Source: DATKDU01 sp035512595
GTDB taxonomy: Bacteria > Planctomycetota > Planctomycetia > Pirellulales > Pirellulaceae
Assembly (NCBI GenBank): GCA_035512595.1
Contig: DATKDU010000385.1
Coordinates: forward strand, 1-35,023
Direction of reading: 5' to 3'
Length of the DNA stretch: 35,023 nt
Shown: positions 8,858-17,096 of the stretch, piece by piece
Numbering within the stretch: position 1 is the stretch's first letter
Layout of the letters: each line of letters begins with the position of its first letter
Program-made: the position numbers and the translations under genes
The notes under the pieces: model-generated
Told to the model about the DNA's origin: nothing
What the model saw: the letters and a program-made list of their open reading frames with translations, nothing else
Databases searched by the model: none

Positions 8858-11515
8858 TCACCCCTGCTCCATTCCTTCCATCGCGGCCAAGAGCCGCTGG
8901 CGGATGGCGGCCAGGCGCGGTTCGTCCTCGATCTTGCGGCCCCCCTTGTCGGTGACGTAGAAGACGTCCACCACCTGGTCGAGACGGGTGCCGATCTTGG
9001 CCCGGCAGACCGAAAGCTCCAGCTCGAAGAGGGTCCGGCTGATCGTGTACAGAAGGCCCATCCGGTCGTAGGCGAAGATCGTCAGGATCGTGTAGCGCTC
9101 GGCCGTGCTGTTATCGACGCGGACGTTGGTCGGCAGGTGGTTGATGGCCCGGCTGGGAGGGGCGGCCAGATCCTGCCAGCGCTTGACGAACTGCGGCGGC
9201 CGGTTGGACGAGTCCTTCAAAGCCGCGACCAGCGCGGCCGTCGTCTGAGCCAGCCGCTCCTCCGGCGGCGGGCCGGCGTAATCCGAGTCCTGCACGTAGA
9301 AGCGGTCGAGGACCAGGCCGTCAGCGAGGGTGTTGATCTCGGCCGAGAGGATTTGCTGCCGCTGGCTGGCCAGGGCGCCGGTCAAGCGGTGAAAAATGCC
9401 GGGGGTGATTTCCTCGTAGGTGCCAACCGTGTACTCGACGACGTTCCGCTGCGGTACGAAGCGGCCGGCGGCAAAGGCGTCCTGGTGCGGCAGCGATTTG
9501 AGGCGGCGGAGCTCGGCCACGATCCGCTGCGGCTCGACGGTGAACAGACTGCTGCCGGGGAGCGCGGCGATCTGCGATTGCCACCAGTCGGCATCGCTCT
9601 CGCCGGCAATCAGCGCCTGCAGCTCCGCCCGCCGCTGCACGAGCCGCTGGTTGGAGGCGTCGGCCGGCGAATCGCTGGCCAGGAGTTGGACCGTGTGCTC
9701 GTAGAGGTCGGTGAGCAGCTCCTGCTTCCACTCGTTGAGCACGCCGGGGCCGACGGCGGCCAGGTCGGCGAGGGTGAGCAGATACAGCAGTTGCAGGTTT
9801 TCCGACGAGCCGACTTCGACGGCGAACTGCACGACCACGTTTTCGTCGTGGATGTCGTGCTGCTGGGCGAGGTGGCTCATGCGGAGGTGCTTGTGGACCA
9901 AAAACATGAGCTGCTCGCACTCGTGCGGCGGCAGACCCAGCCGGTGGCCGAGCTGCTCGGCCAGAAGCCGGCCGACGTCGCTGTGGTCCTCGACGTATCC
10001 CTTGCCCAGGTCGTGGATCAACGCCGCCAAATGGAGGATCCGCTTCTGCTTCAGGTTGCGGTACAGCTCGCCAGGCAGGCCGGGATCGGTTTGCAGTTGG
10101 GTGACGCGATCGACCGCCCGGATCGAGTGCTCGTCCACGGTGTAGCGGTGGTAGGCGTTGAATTGCAACAGCCCGCGGGCGTGGTTCATGCCCGGGACGA
10201 TCTGCTCCAGCACCCGCAGCTCGTGCAGCCGCCGCAGCAGCTCCGACAGCCGCATCGGCTGGCTCATCAGCGACAGGAACCGCTCGGCGACCTCCGGCGC
10301 CAGGGGCTCGCTGGGATCGGCCGGCTCGCGCTCGCTCATTGCCGAGCGGATCGCCTCCCACGTTTCGTGGGCGATGCGCCGATCGTAGTAGTTGGCCAGG
10401 TCCAAAAGCCGCAGCACCTGCCCCAGGTCGCTGGCGACTTTGACCAGGCCCCGGCGCGTGGCCGTAATTTCCGTCGGACCGACGCGAAAATCCCCCTCCA
10501 CCTGGTGGCTCAAGAGAGGCTCCAGCACCCGCCGCAGCGTGGCCCGCGGACGGACGCTCGCCGCGAAGTGAGCCGCAATCTCGCGGACGGCCGTCGTGTG
10601 GCGAAAGTATTCCCGCATGAACAGCTCGACCGGCATCAGCCCGGCGACCGGTTCGTAACCGCGGCACTCCGCCAGGCGGACCTGCTCGGTGCGCTCCAGG
10701 ACGTCGCTGGCTTTGCCGGCGGCAAAGTGCAAGTCGTTTCGCAGCCAGAGAAGAAAGTCGCGGGCTTCGTGCAGCCGCCGCTGGTCTTGCCGCGTCAAGT
10801 GTCCCGCCCGGCGGAGCATCTCCGGCTCGTTTTCGCCATAGCGGGTAAAGCCGAGCCAGCGGATGAGCTGCACGTCGCGCAAGGCCCCGCGCGACCGCTT
10901 GATGTTCGGCTCCAGAAGAAAGACCGTTTCGCCGTACTTGCTGCGCTCTTCCTTGCGGGCCGCCTCAACGAGCGTCACAAGCTGCCGCCAGCGGGAGCGA
11001 GTGAGCCGACGGAAGCGGGTGGAAAATCGGGCGAACAGGTCTTCGTTGCCGATCAGCAATCGGCTTTCGGTCAGGGCGGTGAAGATCGTCGCGTCGGAAA
11101 TCGCCCCCTGACAGGCTTGCTGCGGCGTGCGAGTGCTGTAGCCGACGTCCAGCCCCAGGTCGTAGAGGCTTTGCGAGAAGGGACGCACCAGGGGCAGCAC
11201 GTCCCGCTCGCTGGCCAGGCCGTGCAGGAGCATGACGTCCACGTCGGAATAGGGGGCCATCTCGCGGCGGCCGAATCCGCTGTGCGCCACGAGGGCGACG
11301 TGCGGCGCGATGGCGGCCCGCGTGGCGGCAGGAAGCTCGGCCAATGCCCCCTCGTACTGCGACAAGACGATTTCTTCCAGCAGCGTGGCGAAGTGGTTGC
11401 AGACCTGAATGCCGGGGGAGCCGCCGTCGTGCTGCTTTTTGAGTTTTTCGCGGCCGCGGGCCAGCTCTTCCTTGGCGGCGACGACGGCCGGACTGATGCG
11501 AGGCAAAGTGGTCAT
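8858..11515 (-). CDS. glnD: [Protein-PII] uridylyltransferase/uridylyl-removing enzyme GlnD
   Basis: 885 aa, the usual GlnD length. It senses glutamine and uridylylates or de-uridylylates PII. Domains in order: a nucleotidyltransferase with GFGRREMAPYSDVDV (metal-binding Asp91 and Asp93); the GlnD PII-uridylyltransferase helical region; an HD phosphohydrolase with IHDLGK (His501-Asp502), responsible for UMP removal; and two C-terminal ACT regions, about 690-735 and 800-880, the latter holding FAYDRMGLLYTISRTL. It follows the PII gene by 75 bp in the same direction, and that gap holds a long palindrome. All expected catalytic motifs are present, so both activities are predicted. The PII protein next door has the tyrosine target. 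Confidence 0.97.
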   Translation of the reverse strand: MTTLPRISPAVVAAKEELARGREKLKKQHDGGSPGIQVCNHFATLLEEIVLSQYEGALAELPAATRAAIAPHVALVAHSGFGRREMAPYSDVDVMLLHGLASERDVLPLVRPFSQSLYDLGLDVGYSTRTPQQACQGAISDATIFTALTESRLLIGNEDLFARFSTRFRRLTRSRWRQLVTLVEAARKEERSKYGETVFLLEPNIKRSRGALRDVQLIRWLGFTRYGENEPEMLRRAGHLTRQDQRRLHEARDFLLWLRNDLHFAAGKASDVLERTEQVRLAECRGYEPVAGLMPVELFMREYFRHTTAVREIAAHFAASVRPRATLRRVLEPLLSHQVEGDFRVGPTEITATRRGLVKVASDLGQVLRLLDLANYYDRRIAHETWEAIRSAMSEREPADPSEPLAPEVAERFLSLMSQPMRLSELLRRLHELRVLEQIVPGMNHARGLLQFNAYHRYTVDEHSIRAVDRVTQLQTDPGLPGELYRNLKQKRILHLAALIHDLGKGYVEDHSDVGRLLAEQLGHRLGLPPHECEQLMFLVHKHLRMSHLAQQHDIHDENVVVQFAVEVGSSENLQLLYLLTLADLAAVGPGVLNEWKQELLTDLYEHTVQLLASDSPADASNQRLVQRRAELQALIAGESDADWWQSQIAALPGSSLFTVEPQRIVAELRRLKSLPHQDAFAAGRFVPQRNVVEYTVGTYEEITPGIFHRLTGALASQRQQILSAEINTLADGLVLDRFYVQDSDYAGPPPEERLAQTTAALVAALKDSSNRPPQFVKRWQDLAAPPSRAINHLPTNVRVDNSTAERYTILTIFAYDRMGLLYTISRTLFELELSVCRAKIGTRLDQVVDVFYVTDKGGRKIEDEPRLAAIRQRLLAAMEGMEQG

Positions 11516-11530
11516 GGACCGTCAATCGCT

Positions 11531-11582
11531 GTAGGTCGGCCTTTCCAGGCCGACGCGGGACGGCCTGGAAAGGCCGTCCTAC
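11531..11582. repeat. Long palindrome between the PII gene and glnD
   Basis: The arms 11531-11552 and 11561-11582 are 22 bp each and pair almost perfectly around an 8-nt spacer. Both begin or end with GTAGG/CCTAC around CGGCCTTTCCAGGCCG-type cores, which are themselves palindromic. It fills the 75-bp gap between the two genes. A transcript crossing it would form a very stable hairpin that could lower glnD expression relative to PII. It looks like a dispersed REP-type element. Confidence 0.9.
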
Positions 11583-11590
11583 CGGTGCAA

Positions 11591-11929
11591 CTAGAGTGCG
11601 TCTTCCCCCTGCTCGCCGGTGCGAATGCGGATCACGTTCGTCAGGTCGGAGACAAAAATCTTGCCGTCGCCGATCTGGCCGGTCTGCGCCGAGCGCATGA
11701 TCGTGTCGATGACCAGCGGCAGATTGGCGTCCGAGCAGACCACTTCCATCTTCACCTTGGGGACGAAGTCCACGGCATATTCGGTGCCGCGGTACATCTC
11801 AGTGTGCCCCTTCTGGCGGCCGAAGCCGCGGACCTCGGAAATCGTCATGCCGTGGACGCCGCGCTCGGTGAGGGCGTTCTTGATGTCCTCGAGCTTGAAA
11901 TGGCGAACAACCGCTTCCACTTTCTTCAT
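11591..11929 (-). CDS. glnK: Nitrogen regulatory protein PII (GlnB/GlnK family)
   Basis: 112 aa, the normal PII length. It starts MKKVEAVVRHFKLEDIK, as PII proteins do. The T-loop contains Tyr51 within RGTEYAVDF, the residue uridylylated by GlnD, and the PII C-terminal signature (GDGKIFV, with the following R-I-R-T-GE) is intact. PII binds ATP, ADP and 2-oxoglutarate and, in its GlnK form, plugs the ammonium channel. Its place directly after amt and before glnD favours GlnK, though sequence alone does not separate GlnB from GlnK. The gap to amt is 177 bp and contains another hairpin. Confidence 0.97.
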   Translation of the reverse strand: MKKVEAVVRHFKLEDIKNALTERGVHGMTISEVRGFGRQKGHTEMYRGTEYAVDFVPKVKMEVVCSDANLPLVIDTIMRSAQTGQIGDGKIFVSDLTNVIRIRTGEQGEDAL

Positions 11930-12023
11930 GGTCGATGCTCCTGGCAGCGCGCTGGCCGGCGGAAACGGCAGGCGAGCGCGGCGGAATGGTTCTTTTAGTC
12001 CGGAATGGGAGGTCGCGGGAAGT

Positions 12024-12053
12024 GCGGGCTGCGGCGTCAGTGCGGCAGCCCGC
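12024..12053. repeat. Hairpin repeat between amt and the PII gene
   Basis: GCGGGCTGC at 12024-12032 pairs perfectly with GCAGCCCGC at 12045-12053 around 12 nt. It looks like another dispersed palindrome. It could attenuate or stabilise the amt-glnK message; there is no T-run on either strand. Confidence 0.75.
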
Positions 12054-12106
12054 CTACGATCAAGTTTACCGGCGAGCGAATCGTGCCGTCTACAATAGCC
12101 GGCGGG

Positions 12107-13582
12107 CTACAGGAAAATGTATCCTTCTTCGCCGTGCTGGGTCAGGTCGAGCCCCTGCATCTCCTGCTCCTTGCTGACGCGGAGCCCCATCGTGGCGTCG
12201 AGGATTTTGAGGATAACGAAGGTGACCACGGCGGCCAGGATCCAGGACATGAGGACGGCCACGATCTGCCCCAGGATCAGCATCGGATTGCCATCCACGA
12301 GCCCGACCGGATTCCCCTGGCTGATCAACCCAAAGTCAGCCGCCTCGACGGTGGCAAAGACGCCGGTGAGGATGGCGCCCAGCGTGCCGCCGACTCCGTG
12401 GACTCCGAAGGCGTCGAGCGAGTCGTCGTACTTGAAGGCCGACTTGAGGGCGGTGCAGGAATAAAAGCAGACAACGCCGGCCACTCCCCCCATGAGGATG
12501 GCCGACATGGGCTGAACGAAACCGGCCGCCGGCGTGATGCAGACCAGACCGGCGACTGCGCCCGATGCGGCCCCCAGCACGCTCGGCTTGCCGCGCGTGA
12601 TCCATTCCATCGCAGCCCAGGCCAGCGTGCCTGTGGCGGCGGCAAAGTGGGTGGTGCAGAAGGCGCTGGAGGTCAGGCCATCGGAGGCCAGTTCGCTGCC
12701 CGCGTTGAAGCCGAACCAGCCGACCCACAGCATGCCCGCACCAAGGACGGTGTACGTCAGGTTGTGCGGTGGCATCGGCTCGGTGCCAAAACCGAGTCGT
12801 CTTCCCAGGATCAAGGCGCACACGAGCGCGGAGACGCCGGAGCTGATGTGGACCACCGTGCCGCCGGCGAAGTCGAGCGCGCCGCCGGCCAAGCCGGAGC
12901 CATAGGCCAAAATCCCGCCGTCCCACACCCAGTGGCAGAGGGGACAATAGACGAGCGTTCCCCACAGGATCATGAACACCACCATCGTGCTGAACTTCAT
13001 CCGCTCGGCAAACGCGCCGCAAATCAAGGCTGGCGTGATGATGAAGAACATTCCCTGAAAGAGCATGTGGGTCAAACGAGGGATGGCCCCTTCCATGGGG
13101 GTTTCGACGCTCTTGGTGACTTCCTTGGTGTCCGGGTCGGTTTCGACCTTCAAGTAGCGCTGCACGTTCCGCATGAACAGGAATTGGCCGTTGCCCATGT
13201 ACGGATTGTGAGGCGAGTTATCCTCCGTCGCCGTCGAGCCGCCAAAGGAGAGGGAGTAGCCATAGACTCCCCAGATGACGGTCATCAGGCCCATCAAGAA
13301 GATGCACTGCATCATCACGCCCAGGACGTTCTTCTTGCGAACCAGGCCGCTGTAGAACATGGCCAGTCCGGGGACGGTCATAAACAGGACCAGTGCGGAC
13401 GAGGTCAGCATCCAGGCGTTGTGACCCGCGAGCTTGCCTTCCGACGCGGCCCCTTCGACGTTTGTCACCCGCTCTTCCAGCGAGGGGGGCGGCTCCTCCT
13501 GCCCACGAGCCAGCGATCCAGGACCAATCAACAACAGCACTGCGCAAATGACCAGCGCAGCAGGCAAGAAACGACGCTGCAT
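12107..13582 (-). CDS. amt: Ammonium transporter (Amt/AmtB)
   Basis: 491 aa with a cleavable-looking signal peptide (about 1-27, MQRRFLPAALVICAVLLL) followed by a roughly 35-residue periplasmic spacer and eleven expected membrane helices. Amt hallmarks are present: AMFYSGLVRKKN in the first helices, the DFAGGTVVHISSG signature with Asp237 and His245, and GVHGVGGTLG with His395, the second pore histidine. The protein conducts ammonium and is normally gated by GlnK, encoded next. A soluble insertion near residues 115-160 (about VETDPDTKEVTKSVETPMEG) lies in a periplasmic or external loop and makes the protein longer than E. coli AmtB. Confidence 0.96.
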   Translation of the reverse strand: MQRRFLPAALVICAVLLLIGPGSLARGQEEPPPSLEERVTNVEGAASEGKLAGHNAWMLTSSALVLFMTVPGLAMFYSGLVRKKNVLGVMMQCIFLMGLMTVIWGVYGYSLSFGGSTATEDNSPHNPYMGNGQFLFMRNVQRYLKVETDPDTKEVTKSVETPMEGAIPRLTHMLFQGMFFIITPALICGAFAERMKFSTMVVFMILWGTLVYCPLCHWVWDGGILAYGSGLAGGALDFAGGTVVHISSGVSALVCALILGRRLGFGTEPMPPHNLTYTVLGAGMLWVGWFGFNAGSELASDGLTSSAFCTTHFAAATGTLAWAAMEWITRGKPSVLGAASGAVAGLVCITPAAGFVQPMSAILMGGVAGVVCFYSCTALKSAFKYDDSLDAFGVHGVGGTLGAILTGVFATVEAADFGLISQGNPVGLVDGNPMLILGQIVAVLMSWILAAVVTFVILKILDATMGLRVSKEQEMQGLDLTQHGEEGYIFL

Positions 13583-13801
13583 AACCTACCCTTCCCAGTA
13601 AAACCATCCCGTGGCAGCCCGTCGCCTGATGGAAAAAACCATCCGTGCTGCCGAGTGGAGCTGTGGCTCGCCGGTCCAGCCTGGGGAGGCTCAACCGTTG
13701 CCTGGAGCAAGCCGCAGCTTTGGGGAGATAGAGTAGATAGGACGCCGAGGAATGTAAAGTGGCCCAGGGGACGGACAAGCGATTTAACCAGAGATTTCCG
13801 C
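13583..13801 (-). promoter_or_regulatory. Upstream region of amt with nested hairpins
   Basis: On the amt-coding strand this 219-bp region should hold the promoter and leader of the amt-glnK-glnD group. A nested structure is visible: GGCAGC (13613-13618) with GCTGCC (13647-13652), enclosing GATGG (13628-13632) with CCATC (13639-13643) around an A6/T6 loop. I looked for a sigma-54 -24/-12 pair and did not find a convincing one. Confidence 0.35.
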
Positions 13802-14635
13802 CTACGGCGCGCTGGCGCGCAGCTCCCGCTCGACCCGCTGCATGTACTGGATGCTCTGGCTGGCGAGGGCTTCCACCCCCGGCTCGTAGTCGAAGACTTC
13901 GACCGACACCCAGCCGCGGTAGTTGATCTCCTCCAATGCGCGGAAAATAGGGTGAAAATCGATCTCCCCCATCCCCGGCCCGCGGCGGTTGGCGTCGTTG
14001 GCGTGAAAGTGGACCAGCCAAGGAGCACTTTCCCGGATGATCTGCTCAATCGGCTTCGCTTCGCTGCTCATCGCCTTGACGTCCAGGTGCAGCCGGCAAT
14101 GCGGGGAGGCGATCATCTCGCAAAGCTGCACGCCGAGTGCCGCCGTGTTGAGAAAGTCCCCCTCCGCCGGGCCGAGCGGCTCGATGAGCAGCGTTACGCC
14201 GCACTCCTCGATCGTCGGCATCGCCTGCGTGAGGCAGTCGGCCGCCAGCTCCATCGCCTGGTCGTGCGTCACGCCGGGCAAGAGATTCCGCTGCAGCGGC
14301 GAGCCCAGCACCAGCAGCTTCCCCCCCAGATCGCGGCACAGCCGGGCCAGCTCGCCGAAGTAATCGGCCGTCTTTTTGCGGACGGCGGCGTCGGGCGTGG
14401 TCAGATAGTAGCCGGTCGTCTTCGCCAGCAGCCAGTGCAGGCCGACGGTCTCCAGCCCGGCCGCTTCCGCTTGCCGCCGCACTTCCGTCCGCCGCGCGGA
14501 GGTGATCTGGTAGGCGTCGGTGTGCATCGTGAACGGGGCGAACTCGATGCCGGTGTATCCCAGCTTGGCCGCGTAGGCGAAGGCCTTCTCAAAGGGCCAG
14601 TCCTGGAAGGTCTCGTTGCAGATGGCGAACTTCAT
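13802..14635 (-). CDS. Sugar phosphate isomerase/epimerase-type TIM-barrel protein
   Basis: 277 aa from ATG 14635; an in-frame TTG four codons upstream is less likely. It begins MKFAICNETFQDWPFEKAF, with GYTGIEFAPF at the end of the second strand, as in the AP-endonuclease-2/xylose-isomerase-like TIM-barrel family. Acidic and histidine metal ligands sit on the expected strands: E in LLIEPLG, D in HLDVKAM, H in VHFHAND and E in SVEVFDYEPG. Members epimerise or isomerise keto-sugars or act on inositol derivatives; the substrate cannot be assigned. It is divergent from bioF, with about 56 bp between starts, and 219 bp upstream of amt on the same strand. Confidence 0.85.
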   Translation of the reverse strand: MKFAICNETFQDWPFEKAFAYAAKLGYTGIEFAPFTMHTDAYQITSARRTEVRRQAEAAGLETVGLHWLLAKTTGYYLTTPDAAVRKKTADYFGELARLCRDLGGKLLVLGSPLQRNLLPGVTHDQAMELAADCLTQAMPTIEECGVTLLIEPLGPAEGDFLNTAALGVQLCEMIASPHCRLHLDVKAMSSEAKPIEQIIRESAPWLVHFHANDANRRGPGMGEIDFHPIFRALEEINYRGWVSVEVFDYEPGVEALASQSIQYMQRVERELRASAP

Positions 14636-14691
14636 GGCTGGGTCCAATGTGTGGAGCAGTCGATCCCGTGCACCAGATTACAATGGCCGGC

Positions 14692-15888
14692 ATGGATCAA
14701 CCATTGCCCCCACCGGTTTCCCGCGGTGCTCCGCTCGACTGGCTTGATGACGCCCTAGCCGAACTCGACCGACAGTCGCTGCGCCGCCGGCTCACGGTCC
14801 GCACCAGTCCGCAGCGGGGGGATGAAATCCGGGTGGACGGCCAGCGCCTGGCGAATTTTGGATCGAACGACTATCTGGGGCTGGCGTCCGATAAGGCGGT
14901 AGTCAGCGCCGCCCAAGAGGCCCTTGATACGCACGGCTTTGGCAGCGGCGCTAGCCCGCTGATTACCGGCCGCGGGGTGTGGCACCAGCGGCTGGAGCGC
15001 GAACTGGCGGCATTCGAAGGGACCGAATCGGCACTCCTCTTTCCCAGCGGCTATGCGGCCAACATGGGGACGATTGCCGCGTTGGTTGGGAAGGCGGACG
15101 CCATCTTCAGCGACGAGCTCAATCACGCCAGCATCATCGACGGCTGCCGGCTGTCGGGGGCGGCCGTCCATATCTATCGGCATGGCGATGCGTCGCACCT
15201 CGCGTCACTGTTGGCGGCAGCCGCGGCGGAGAGAAGGAAACTGATCGTCACCGACACGCTGTTCAGCATGGCAGGGGATTTTGCGCCGCTGCGCGAAATT
15301 GGCGAACTGGCGGGCCGTCACCAGGCGATGCTGATGGTGGATGAAGCCCATGCCACCGGGGTCTTCGGAAATCTGGGGCGCGGTGCTGGCGAGCATTTTG
15401 GGATCGAGCACGACGTTCACGTCCGCGTCGGAACGCTGAGCAAAGCGCTCGGTTGCAGCGGGGGCTTCGTCGCCGGTTCGCAAAAGCTGATCGATTGGCT
15501 CGCCAATCGGGCCCGGTCGTATTTCTTTTCCACCGCCGCACCCGAGATCAATGCCGCCGCGGCGCTGGCGGCGCTGAGAATTGTGAAAAATGAGCCGCGG
15601 CGTCGGGTCGAATTGCTAAGTCGCTCGGCGGCACTCCGCGCGCGGCTGAAGGGGGCCGGCCTCGATGTTGGCGACTCGGAGAGCCAGATTATTCCGGTGA
15701 TCGTGGGGTCGCCTGAGCGAGCGCTGGCCGTCGCGGCCGAGCTTCGCCACCGCGGCTATCTTGTCCCGGCCATCCGCCCCCCTAGCGTGCCGGAAGGACA
15801 GTCGCTCTTGCGAATCAGCGTTACCTGGCGTCACTTGCCGCAGGAGCTTGAAGATTTGGCCAGCGCGCTCATTGCAGTGGCAGGGTGA
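14692..15888 (+). CDS. bioF: 8-amino-7-oxononanoate synthase (alpha-oxoamine synthase family)
   Basis: About 398 aa. BioF condenses pimeloyl-ACP/CoA with L-alanine, the first PLP step of biotin ring assembly. Visible landmarks are FGSNDYLGLA, GFGSGASPLITG, the SDELNHASIIDGCRLSG region, the VDEAHATGVFG aspartate motif, and the PLP lysine in GTLSKALGCSGG (codon at 15442-15444, Lys251 from this start). An ATG at 14647 would overlap the divergent gene; starts at 14683 or 14692 leave room for a promoter. A related alpha-oxoamine synthase such as glycine C-acetyltransferase is possible, as no other bio gene is nearby, but the pattern fits BioF best. Confidence 0.87.
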   Translation: MDQPLPPPVSRGAPLDWLDDALAELDRQSLRRRLTVRTSPQRGDEIRVDGQRLANFGSNDYLGLASDKAVVSAAQEALDTHGFGSGASPLITGRGVWHQRLERELAAFEGTESALLFPSGYAANMGTIAALVGKADAIFSDELNHASIIDGCRLSGAAVHIYRHGDASHLASLLAAAAAERRKLIVTDTLFSMAGDFAPLREIGELAGRHQAMLMVDEAHATGVFGNLGRGAGEHFGIEHDVHVRVGTLSKALGCSGGFVAGSQKLIDWLANRARSYFFSTAAPEINAAAALAALRIVKNEPRRRVELLSRSAALRARLKGAGLDVGDSESQIIPVIVGSPERALAVAAELRHRGYLVPAIRPPSVPEGQSLLRISVTWRHLPQELEDLASALIAVAG

Positions 15889-15918
15889 GATGGCGCGTCA
15901 CGGTTCTCTCACGGGTTT

Positions 15919-16004
15919 GACAGAATCATTGGGGACAGAATCATACCCAAGATTCCGTCCTCCATGATTTTTCCCTCTATGATTCTGTCCTCCATGATTC
16001 TGTC
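15919..16004. repeat. Inverted repeat built from ATGATTCTGTCC units
   Basis: The arms 15919-15944 and 15979-16004 are 26 bp and pair at 24 of 26 positions. Each arm is itself two copies of a GACAGAATCAT-type unit, and the 34-bp spacer holds a further decayed copy. It is AT-richer than its surroundings and lies between bioF and metF. It looks like a miniature dispersed element rather than a terminator. Confidence 0.9.
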
Positions 16005-16096
16005 CCACCTCAGTCGGCGTCCGCCACCGGCATTTGAACCGGAGCCGGCGGCATTTAAGATGGTGGTACCACGCATCTCTGGCCAAGACTCTCCGC

Positions 16097-16957
16097 ATGT
16101 CGTTTTACCCGCCACGCAAGTTCACGCTGTCGTTTGAGTTGTTTCCTCCCAAGACGCCCGCCGGCGAAGAGGGAATGTACGCCAGCGTTCGGGAGCTGAT
16201 GGCCTTTAAGCCGGACGTCATCACCTGCACCTACGGCGCAGGCGGTTCGACGCGCGACAAGACGCTGGAAATCACTAGCCAGGTGAAACAGCGGTTCGGC
16301 GTGCGCGTCGCCTCGCATTTGACGTGCGTCGGCTCCACCGTCGGGCAGCTCGAAACCTACTTGAGCGAAGCCCAGGCCCGCGGCATTGACAACATCGTGG
16401 CGCTCCGCGGCGACCCGCCCAAAGGAGAGTCCGCCTTTCAGCCGGTAGAAGGGGGATTTCGTTATGCCAGCGAGCTAGTGGCGTTCATCCACCAGCAGTT
16501 TCCCAAGTTTGGGATGGCCGTGGCCGGCTATCCCGAGACGCATCAGGAGGCGGTCAGTCCCCAGGCCGATCTGGAAAATCTCAAGCGCAAAGTCGATGCG
16601 GGGGGAGGCGTCGTCATCACGCAGCTCTTTTACAGCAATGCCGACTTTTTTCGCTTCAGCGAGGAATGCCGCAAGCTGGGGATTAGGGCGCCGATCGTGC
16701 CGGGCATCCTGCCGGTCACCAACCTCAGCCAGATCCAGCGGATCACCTCCCTCTGCAAGGCGCGGCTGCCGGAGGCGTTTCTGGCGGAGCTTGCCCAGCG
16801 GGACGATGCCGACTGGCAGTTCCGCGTCGGGGTCGATTACGCCACGCGGCAGGTCCAGGAGCTGATCGACGCCGGAGTCCCGGGGATTCACTTTTACGTG
16901 CTGAACAAGTCATCCGCCACGTCGTCGGTTCTTCAGGCGGTGAAGCGGCCGGCCTAG
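16097..16957 (+). CDS. metF: 5,10-methylenetetrahydrofolate reductase
   Basis: 286 aa. It reduces methylene-THF to methyl-THF with FAD, feeding methionine synthesis. The start ATG 16097 gives MSFYPPRKFTLSFELFPPKT, where FELFPPK is the usual N-terminal MetF motif with the catalytic Glu. TCTYGAGGSTRDKT, ASHLTCVGST, IVALRGDPP and VITQLFYSNADFFRF follow in the expected order of the TIM barrel. An upstream TTG at 16034 would add 21 unlikely residues. With thyA and folA downstream it forms a one-carbon group, although a 139-bp gap with a palindrome separates it from thyA. Confidence 0.95.
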   Translation: MSFYPPRKFTLSFELFPPKTPAGEEGMYASVRELMAFKPDVITCTYGAGGSTRDKTLEITSQVKQRFGVRVASHLTCVGSTVGQLETYLSEAQARGIDNIVALRGDPPKGESAFQPVEGGFRYASELVAFIHQQFPKFGMAVAGYPETHQEAVSPQADLENLKRKVDAGGGVVITQLFYSNADFFRFSEECRKLGIRAPIVPGILPVTNLSQIQRITSLCKARLPEAFLAELAQRDDADWQFRVGVDYATRQVQELIDAGVPGIHFYVLNKSSATSSVLQAVKRPA

Positions 16958-16974
16958 GTCGTGGGCGGGTCAAT

Positions 16975-17046
16975 GGGGTCGGGCGTTGATTTCGGCCGAA
17001 GATCGTCAACATCGAAGATCGTTGGCCGAAATCGACTCCCGACCCC
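16975..17046. repeat. 23-bp-arm inverted repeat between metF and thyA
   Basis: Arms 16975-16997 and 17024-17046 pair at 21 of 23 positions (core GATTTCGGCC/GGCCGAAATC). The interior carries a direct duplication of GAAGATCGT (16998-17006 and 17014-17022). There is no T-run. It looks like a dispersed miniature element inserted in the gap. Confidence 0.9.
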
Positions 17047-17096
17047 TTCGACGCCGCTGCCTTGCTGCTATGGAACGGGTGCGGTAGAAGAGGAAC

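Noticed and set aside
8616..8861. 81-codon minus-strand ORF between glnD and the oxidoreductase
   Set aside because: Its Arg/Pro/Ser-rich translation has no domain, it overlaps the end of glnD, and an equally long ORF exists on the other strand.
8669..11998. Very long plus-strand open frame (about 1100 codons) opposite glnD and the PII gene
   Set aside because: It is the antisense shadow of glnD and PII, whose motifs are unmistakable. High-GC coding DNA often leaves the opposite strand open.
13583..13801. Sigma-54 promoter of amt
   Set aside because: I looked for the GG-N10-GC signature on the minus strand and found no convincing match at a usable position.
12005..14758. 917-codon plus-strand open frame opposite amt and the TIM-barrel gene
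   Set aside because: It is the shadow of two well-supported minus-strand genes, with composition rich in His, Arg and Gln and no family pattern.
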